Source: Choanephora cucurbitarum (Eukaryota; Mucoromycota; Mucoromycetes; Mucorales; Choanephoraceae). Taken from it: a stretch of DNA of 64,000 nucleotides. A program made the position numbers and the translations under genes. Under the pieces are notes generated by a model. It worked only from the letters and a program-made list of their open reading frames with translations. It was not told where the DNA came from and did no database searches. The stretch lies in contig JAIWNI010000002.1 in NCBI GenBank assembly GCA_025331435.1, positions 1 to 64,000 of the forward strand, given 5' to 3'. Shown here one piece after another: positions 56,774-64,000 of this stretch; position 1 is the first letter of the stretch, and every line of letters begins with the position of its first letter.

Positions 56774-59700
56774 ATGTCAGTTTCTTCGGCTGCAATTCCT
56801 TCGTCCTCAATTATAGCGGGAAGCATTTCATCATCTATACCCACGGCATCGGCAGCTATATCCGCAACTGATTCCAGCTCAATATACAGCACTATTACCC
56901 CTTCAGCTAGTATAACCGACTCGCTGACAACGACAACAACAAGTAGTTCAGCTGCTGCAACCACCTCAAATGGCTCAGTATGGGATCAAATTACGAATAA
57001 TCCTACTGCTATCAACCTACAAGATAGCGCTAAGAATCCAGCAGATATTGGCTCGCAATTCACCATCTGTTTTGTTGGCGGTCTTCTTATATTCCTTGCC
57101 TTTTGTATATTCAGAACTAGGCATGATGAACTTATGACTTTATTGCTACCTCATTATCTAATTCGTTCTTCCTTTTCTTCTCATTGAACAAAATAATAGA
57201 ATTCCTGTTTTGTTCTCTCCACGTTTAAACATGAAAAGGTAACAACAATTAAAGAACGGGATGTTTCTCTTTGACACTAAACAAACAATGCAATGACATC
57301 CAATAGACATAAGCCACCAGAATTACCCACTTCGTTATTTGGCTGGATTTGGCCACTTTTGAAAATCGGCGATGAAGAAATGTTAGACAACGTTGGTTTA
57401 GACGCCTTGTTGGTAGGTGTAACATATCACAAAAAGAGTGCGAAAGAGCTTAATTTTGTCACTCCAGATGCTGAAATTCATAGCAATGGGATTGAAGATC
57501 TTCGGCACTTGCTCATTTTTCGGTTTGACTGTATTCTTGCCAATCACATTAACATCGAACTATCAGAAAGGAAACACAACGTCCTTGGAACGGCTATCTA
57601 TCAACGTCATTGAAGATGATTCAAAGAAGATTATAGCTTATCTCATCTTTGCTTATATTTTCACTTTCATCACTTTCTTTTATCTCAATCAGCACTACAA
57701 TGAGTTCATTTATCTTCGGGCAAAACATCTCATCAATCAATCCAAGACTCTTGTTGCGCGATCAGTCATTGTCACAGGCATTCCTGAGCAATTCCGATCG
57801 GATAAAGCATTGGCTGAGTACTTTGAAAATCTGAATATTGGAGCTGTAGAAAGTTGCTATGTAGTACGAACAGTGTACAGGATTGAGACACTGATTAAAA
57901 AGAGAGCCAACGCATTAAAGCGCCTTGAAGAGGCGTATGCTAAATACTGGGGAAACCCCTGTCGCATTCCCGGCTATGATCCCGATCGTATCCTGGATGA
58001 TGTTGAGATGTACAAGAGGGTGCTCGATTTGGCTGAGAAGAGAGAGAGTAGCAGCAGCGAAGAAGAAGATGACCATGATAATGAGTTTCGCCTGCTTTCA
58101 AGCCGAGAAGACGGAAGCAGATTGAAAAGTCCACTCAACAGTCTGAGAAGAAAAACAAGGCTGGGAACAACGACTTTCTTCAAGGGGCTTGTAGAACCTA
58201 CCTTAGGTCTCAAAAAGGGAACACAATCAAAGAGACCTATGGTTCGCCTCGGCCTATTCGGTTTATTTGGTAAGAAGGTCGATGCTATTGAGTATTATAC
58301 CAAACTGTTTGATGATCTGGATAAGTCGGTCATTGAAGCAAGACAATCACCAAACTATGAAATGACTAATGTAGCCTTTGTTACCTTTGAAGAAATGAGC
58401 AGCGCAGTAAGTTTCTCTTGTATCTGTCATCGTTTTTTTCTGTGTATCAACAGATTTTTTTTATTTCCTTTTTTTGTAGTTGATCGCCTCACAAATTGCC
58501 ATTTGCCCTGAACCTTTTGCAATCCGTACTAGTATAGCTTGTGAACCCAGAGATATTATCTGGAGTTCTATTGCGATCCGTGGCCGAGAGCGTATTGTGC
58601 GAGAGATTATTGTATGGACCATCACTGTTTTCTTGTGTCTTACTTGGACTGTTCCAGTTTTTGCTGTTTCGTCATTGATCAGTGTCGATACGATTAAGAA
58701 GATCAATGCTGCAGCTGGTCAGAAGATAGCCGATAGCCCAGTTGGTCGTTTGATCTTTTCATCTTTTATTCCTCCCCTTATTCTTAACATATTTACGTCA
58801 ACTTTGCCTTTGTTCTTTGATGGTAAGTGTCAGCTGAACCTTCCTTTGTCACGCAGTTTACTTACATGACAACTTTCTTTCTTTCCATGGCAATTAAAGC
58901 TATGGGTTATCATCAAGGGTTGAGAACAAGAAGTGCCGTTGCTGAATCGACTCTAAGCAAGTAAGTATATGATGCTTACTATCGCTCTTTTTCATTTTGA
59001 CTAACATCTCTTCAGACAATATTTCTTTTTGATTTTCTTCACGCTTATTTTTTATTCTATTGTTGGCACAACCATTCTTACTCTTGTTTCTGATATCTCA
59101 AATGATCTCAAACAGCTTCCAACTTATCTCGCCAGAAAGTTGCCAAATGTAAATTTACATAGCATTGACTAGATACACTTTACTTATCTATTTGTCCTTA
59201 GCTTGCGCCTTTCTTTATCAACTATACAATCTTGCAAACTTTTCTCATGTAAACAGTCTGATCTAACTACAATCGCAATCATACTTATCGTCTTTTTTCT
59301 CTGTTGTTATATAGTATGCCTCTCAACCTATTGTTGCTCGGTTCTATTGTTGTTCGAGGCTTCGATTATCTGTTTCTTTGTAGTACACCGAGAGAATATG
59401 CAGAAAACAAAGCACCATGGTCTTTTAACTATGGTATTGGTTATCCCGCTCCACTTCTCGTGTTTGCTATTGTATTTGAATATTCTTTGATTAACCCACT
59501 TATATTGCTCTTTGGTGTCGTCTATTTTTGCTTTACTTACTTGGTTTACAAATATCAATTTTTGTATGGTAAGTAATATTGGTAAACGAGACATATGATT
59601 TCATGCTGATAACACCAAAAAAATTAGTATACTTTAGACCTTATGAAGCAGCAGGTAGATTGTGGACTATGGTGATCCCTCGTATCATATTCACACTTGT

Positions 59701-61102
59701 TTTGTTTCAATTGACCATGTTGGGTCTGTTTCTCTTACGTGGATCATTTATTTTGGCGGGTCTTGTTATACCTCTGGTTGTCTTTACCTTTTTGTTTAGA
59801 TATATCCTAAACCGTGCTTATGAACAGAATGGTATGAACCTCCCAATGCAACTTTTGAGGGACAACGTCAAGAGCAACCCTCCACAACTAAGTGATGAAG
59901 AGAGTGAAGGTAGCGATATCGATAACGATGAGGAGCCATCAGCAAACCGAGCCATAACTAACGGTTCATCAAGTAATAAAAGTACAACTACCTCTGTAGA
60001 GTTGAAGAAACTCGAAGATGCTGAAAAGAAGACAGAAATCCGAAACCGCTGGAAGAAGGCTGCTCTTTCAGTAGCCAATCTTAAGGATTCTGAACAGCCT
60101 AGCCCCACTGATGGTAACCTTGGTTCTAACTCTGTCTTGCCAATCTCTAGCAAGGAAAATGAAGAAAAGGCAAAGGAAATTACTCTTATTCGACCACGTC
60201 ATCGTAAAGTGGTTTTGGATGAAGATGATTATGAAGCAACACCAGAGCGATTGACTGACTATCGTCAACCACCTATGCAATTGAATCCTGGTCTATTAGA
60301 TGCTGGTCTCAAAACCTACGGTAACCCTCTTTTGGTTGGTGTACTCCCTCAACTCTGGCTGCCTGTAAAAGAATCGTCAGAAGAAGAAAGAAACAAGACA
60401 GGAAAGAAAAAGCTAAACCAATTGGAACAAAACAGAAGTCAAGAAGGTGGTTCACTTGCCCAACATTTGGCTGAAATCTTGAGAAAGGTAGAAGAAGATC
60501 GTAATGCAACCCAATCTAAATCAGAAGACAAATTGGGAGTTCAAGCGAACAAGAACGAACAACAAAAAGATTCAGAATTGCGCGAACAGTCTAGAAAGCA
60601 TGCACAAACTGATGCTGCATCCATTGTTTCTGGTAAGCGTACTTACCCTAAAACTTCGGTCTTGCGCTCTATGTTTCAGAGAGGTGCTTTTAAGCAAGCT
60701 AATGCAAAGGATACAAACTCACCAACTCCTGCTGAAAATTTCCGCTTGCAGCACCTAGAAAATGATCTCAATGATTCTCATAATGATGCCGCTATGGATT
60801 CAGCTGAACGAGGGCAATTGCATCAGAACAACAGCCATACCAATAGTCCTACGCCTTCAGTCAAATCATCTCAATCGCTACACAAAATGTATTATCACCA
60901 TCCAGAACGTAGACATCAACAAAAACACAAAAAGCTGCTTGGATCGTCGTTTTTACGACCTAACTTGGACATGGGAAGAGCTAGTTCTCCAGCTGTTACT
61001 TCAGGTCTATCTGTCTTGGATGAAAATAATAGTATGGAAGAAGATATGGGTCAACCACGTATGAGGAACAGATTAAGTAGTGATCCATTGATCCAAAAAT
61101 AG
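56774..61102 (+). CDS. CSC1/OSCA/TMEM63-type mechanosensitive or osmosensitive ion channel
   Basis: Ten exons (56774-57120, 57200-57238, 57307-57412, 57468-58406, 58480-58822, 58900-58960, 59016-59148, 59202-59248, 59315-59568, 59628-61102) give 1247 residues. A Ser/Thr-rich N-terminus is followed by the first membrane helix (FTICFVGGLLIFLAFCIF), the RSN1_TM segments, the cytosolic PHM7_cyt region (SVIVTGIPEQFRSDKALAEYF; NVAFVTFEE), and the RSN1_7TM pore block (WTITVFLCLTWTVPVFAVS through LFLRGSF). A long hydrophilic C-terminal tail of about 430 residues with Ser-rich clusters, probably phosphorylated, ends the protein. Family members are hyperosmolality-gated or mechanosensitive calcium-permeable channels. 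The first intron appears to begin with GC (AG|GCATGA), a weaker donor. Confidence 0.88.
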
Positions 61103-61298
61103 AAGTCTTTCACTCTCATTCTCTCTTATTCCTGAAGGGTGAAATGAAAAGCACTTTCTTAAAGGAAAAGAGATGTATTCTTTAGACATTGTACAAAGCT
61201 TTATATTTATTAAAATTTCGGACACATGATATTTTTTTTCTTGACCAAAAATTCATTCACCTAACTTTTCTTTTTATAATATCTATACACACATACGC

Positions 61299-63444
61299 AT
61301 GTATTATTATAGGCTCAAATGTGTTCTATATTCTCCAGAAAAGATAGACTTGCCAGACAACTTCTTTGGCAAGCTACCAACCCAGGTTGATACAAGTGCA
61401 ATCAAATATCTGGAAAGTTACAAGCATAACACATCAACCAGAGCGACGACTATACCTTCTTCCCGAAGACGATCTTCACAGCCTGCACAACAAAGACATG
61501 TACCGCCTACACCTATAGATACCAACAAGCCGCATCAAAACAATAGCTTAGAAGGTCAGATTGATTTCAGATTTGGCCTTATCGAGCTATCAACAATAGA
61601 CATGATACCATCACAAAACTCAAAAAAGAAGCGACAAATGCATGAAACTAGTTTATCACTAGGCTATGGTGTACTTCACCTTTATCGCGACTCTAATCAT
61701 GTACCAGAACAAGACCTACCTGATACAAAGATTGCTGAGGAGAATTCACTAGACAAACCAAAGGATGATAGTGACGATGGCAAAGTGATATGTATTTTGG
61801 CTGTACCATCTTATCTGGCACAGAAGGATTTCATTCAATTTTTAGGCAACACAAATGCCAACATTCTACATTATCGTTTTATTAGGTATTGACACTTTGC
61901 ACCTCTTGAATTTGTTGGATTGACATTAAGTTTGAACATAGTGATTATTCACCTAACAAGTATACTGTGTTACTGAGATTCAAAGATCGTGCATCTGCTT
62001 TTGCATGCTATCAAAAATTCAACGGGAGACGCTTCAATATGACTGAGGTAGACGTTTTATTATACAGTGTGCATAAGTGTATATTCCGTTTCATCTTATT
62101 GTTATCCATACATATATAGCCAGAGATCAGTCATGCTGTATATATTCGCTCAAACACTATAGAGACTATAACAATAGCATCCAACGCATACCCCTATCTA
62201 AATGAGACGCTAAACAAAGACCTACAATCATCTCTTGTACAGCAGCAACAAGAGGAGGCAGAATTACCTACTTGTCCAGTATGTCTCGAGCGATTAGATC
62301 AGAGCATCAGTGGTCTACAGAGTATTCAATGTCATCACACAAATCGATGTGATTGTATTAGCAAATGGGGGAAAAGCGATTGTCCTGTATGTCTCTGCTC
62401 TTACAAGCCTGTGTTAGTATCAAGCTCAGTTAATGAACACCAACGACAACAAACACCAATGAATTGCAAATGCTTTGAATGCGGATTTACTGAAAGTCTG
62501 TGGATCTGTATGGTATGTGGACACATTGGCTGTGGAAGATATCAGGAAGCACATGCGTACGATCATTACATGGAAACAGGTCATCTGTACACGCTTGAAA
62601 TCGAAACACAACGCATTTGGGATTATTTGGGTGATTGTTATGTACACCGATTGATACAAAATACAGTGGATGGTGCCCTTGTTGAATTACCTCCCAAATC
62701 TCCTCCAACAGATCAAAAAATAGACTCAGTACAGTATTATCAGAATAACTCTCAAAGCAATGATGCTACCATGCAGAAATTGGATCTGAGGCACGATTAT
62801 TTTAGACAGTCTGCTATTGGATCAAGCAAGATTACAGGAACAGCAGTTGCGACGGCAACGCCTAGTGTGGACGATATGAGAATGCATAATCTGACTCAAG
62901 GAGATGTTCCGGATAACATGGCTGGTGGCAAGCTTGATGCCATGTCCGTTGAATACTCGTATATGCTTACTTCTCAATTGGATTCGCAGCGCATGTATTA
63001 TGAAGAGCAAATAGATGCTATCTTGCACGACATAAAAAACTTGACAGAACAAGCCAAGTCAATACAGGATGAAGTGGAGGGAGCAAAAGCCCAAAGGGTA
63101 GCTCTAATCCAGATAGGAGAGCAATTGGATTCAGAAATAATAGAGTTGAGCAAAGAGAAAGAAAAGGCTGATAAAAGGACTATATCCTTTAAAGACAAAT
63201 ACTCGGCGATGGAGAAAAATTTGAACGAAGAAAGATTGGTAAACTGTTCCGAACTTTGTTGTTAGATAATTGTCATTCTAATTGTTCTTTAAAAAAATAG
63301 TTGACCAAGTCGCTTATGCGAAATAACGAGCTACTAAAGAAGGAGGCCCACGAAAAAGAAGCTACATTTAACGCTTTGACTAAACAAGTGAAGGATTTAA
63401 TGCAAATCTTGGAAACAAAAGAAGATGTGGAGAACAAGAGTTAA
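61299..63444 (+). CDS. ETP1: ETP1/BRAP2-like RING, ZnF-UBP E3 ligase
   Basis: Four exons (61299-61885, 61942-62047, 62120-63238, 63301-63444) give 651 residues. In order: a low-complexity N-terminus, the BRAP2 RRM-like domain (ICILAVPSYLAQKDFIQFLG; VLLRFKDRASAFACYQKFNG), a RING at about residues 283-322 (CPVCLERLD through DCPVC), a ZnF-UBP at about 346-410 (CFECGFTESLWICMVCGHIGCGRY then GHLYTLEI) and a C-terminal coiled coil. ETP1/BRAP2 proteins are cytoplasmic ubiquitin ligases; the ZnF-UBP is expected to bind the ubiquitin C-terminus. In the RING, the second zinc-coordinating His position is Arg (CHHTNRCDC). Confidence 0.93.
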
Positions 63445-64000
63445 AATAAAGCATGTAGCTTCATTTCTTTTTGTCAAGTTTGATGAGCAAACTAAACTAA
63501 TGTTTTGTTTACTTTCTGTATGAAACAGAACAAAAGAGACCGAGAAAGAATCATATACAGATTTGCTCATCATAGTCCCTTTCTTCTTGTACGAAACAAT
63601 TGAATTGACAACATTTTTAGTTTAAGCGCTGTACTTCTTTTTTCTTTGCCTCTCGTCTGTATGACGACAAATGGGGTATTGCATAAGTGAGGCAGTGTTA
63701 CACTAAACCTTCTTTAAAGACGGTGTATACAAAGCCCATTCATCATTTAAACGGGGAACAGAACAAGGGTTTTTGAGAGCCTTAAGTAGATAGTACATCA
63801 ATTTTTTTTCTCTAAGAAAAAAATTACTTTAAAAAGGATGAAAAAGAAACAAACAACAATGTACCTGACTGAGTTTGAAGACATGAGAACTGTTAAAGCA
63901 TTGTTTTTTTGGCTTGTTTGCTTTTTTCCTTTTTCATTCACTTAGTGCAATGAATCGTTCGATAGCGCAAAAACATTATTCTGCTGGCTTAAGTGCTAAC
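63445..64000. other. 3' flank, no gene seen
   Basis: AT-rich; polyadenylation-like AATAAA-type sequence follows ETP1. No coding frame continues into the window end. Confidence 0.55.

Overview
The window is nuclear DNA of a filamentous fungus, most likely an early-diverging Mucoromycota/Mucorales species. It is AT-rich, genes carry many short introns (mostly 47-75 nt, GT-AG), starts are often preceded by T- or CT-rich tracts, and the proteins match the fungal versions of conserved families. The transposons also fit the Mucoromycota: Tc1/mariner, DDE_3-type, a Helitron and an APE-type LINE. I assigned species level from nothing but these traits, so treat the lineage as an inference.

Layout. 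1-6.9 kb: a Con7-like C2H2 transcription factor, an RBR-type ubiquitin ligase and a small acidic protein. 6.9-24.6 kb is a transposon island: a decayed DDE_3 transposase, a Tc1 element with one stop codon, a broken autonomous Helitron (itself carrying a MITE-like insertion), a 177-bp tandem repeat array, a second decayed Tc1, a spliced gene of unknown family (17.6-19.3 kb), and a LINE whose reverse transcriptase is cut off by a palindromic MITE-like element. 24.8-38.2 kb is dense: dihydrolipoamide dehydrogenase, a HAD nucleotidase, a secreted protein, a small unknown protein, a WD40 protein, an alpha/beta hydrolase and a 1398-residue WG/GW-repeat protein. 38.2-50.8 kb: a bZIP factor, two unknown or low-complexity proteins, LSM3 and UTP22/NOL6. 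53-63.5 kb: citrate carrier, NOP58, a CSC1/OSCA-type channel and ETP1/BRAP2.

Functional themes. LSM3, UTP22 and NOP58 are all RNA-processing genes but are not an operon. Divergent pairs share short promoters (lpd/HAD at 26.6-27.1 kb; WD40/hydrolase at 31.66-31.87 kb), and one convergent pair is only 11 bp apart (29.8 kb).

The most interesting candidate is the 33.65-38.04 kb gene. It combines about ten PPG[L/I/M] motifs, a 256-residue tract with 21 tryptophans at roughly 8-12 residue spacing in W-N, W-G and W-D contexts, and two CCHC zinc knuckles. This resembles the logic of GW182/TNRC6 (Argonaute-hook tryptophans plus a GYF-binding PPGL motif), which to my knowledge is not described for this lineage. 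Other notable points are three apparent GC-AG introns, a UAAUG junction between the LINE ORFs, several small MITE-like elements, and altered zinc ligands in two RING domains. All exon structures were read by eye from splice signals and protein continuity; none was confirmed by transcripts or database searches.
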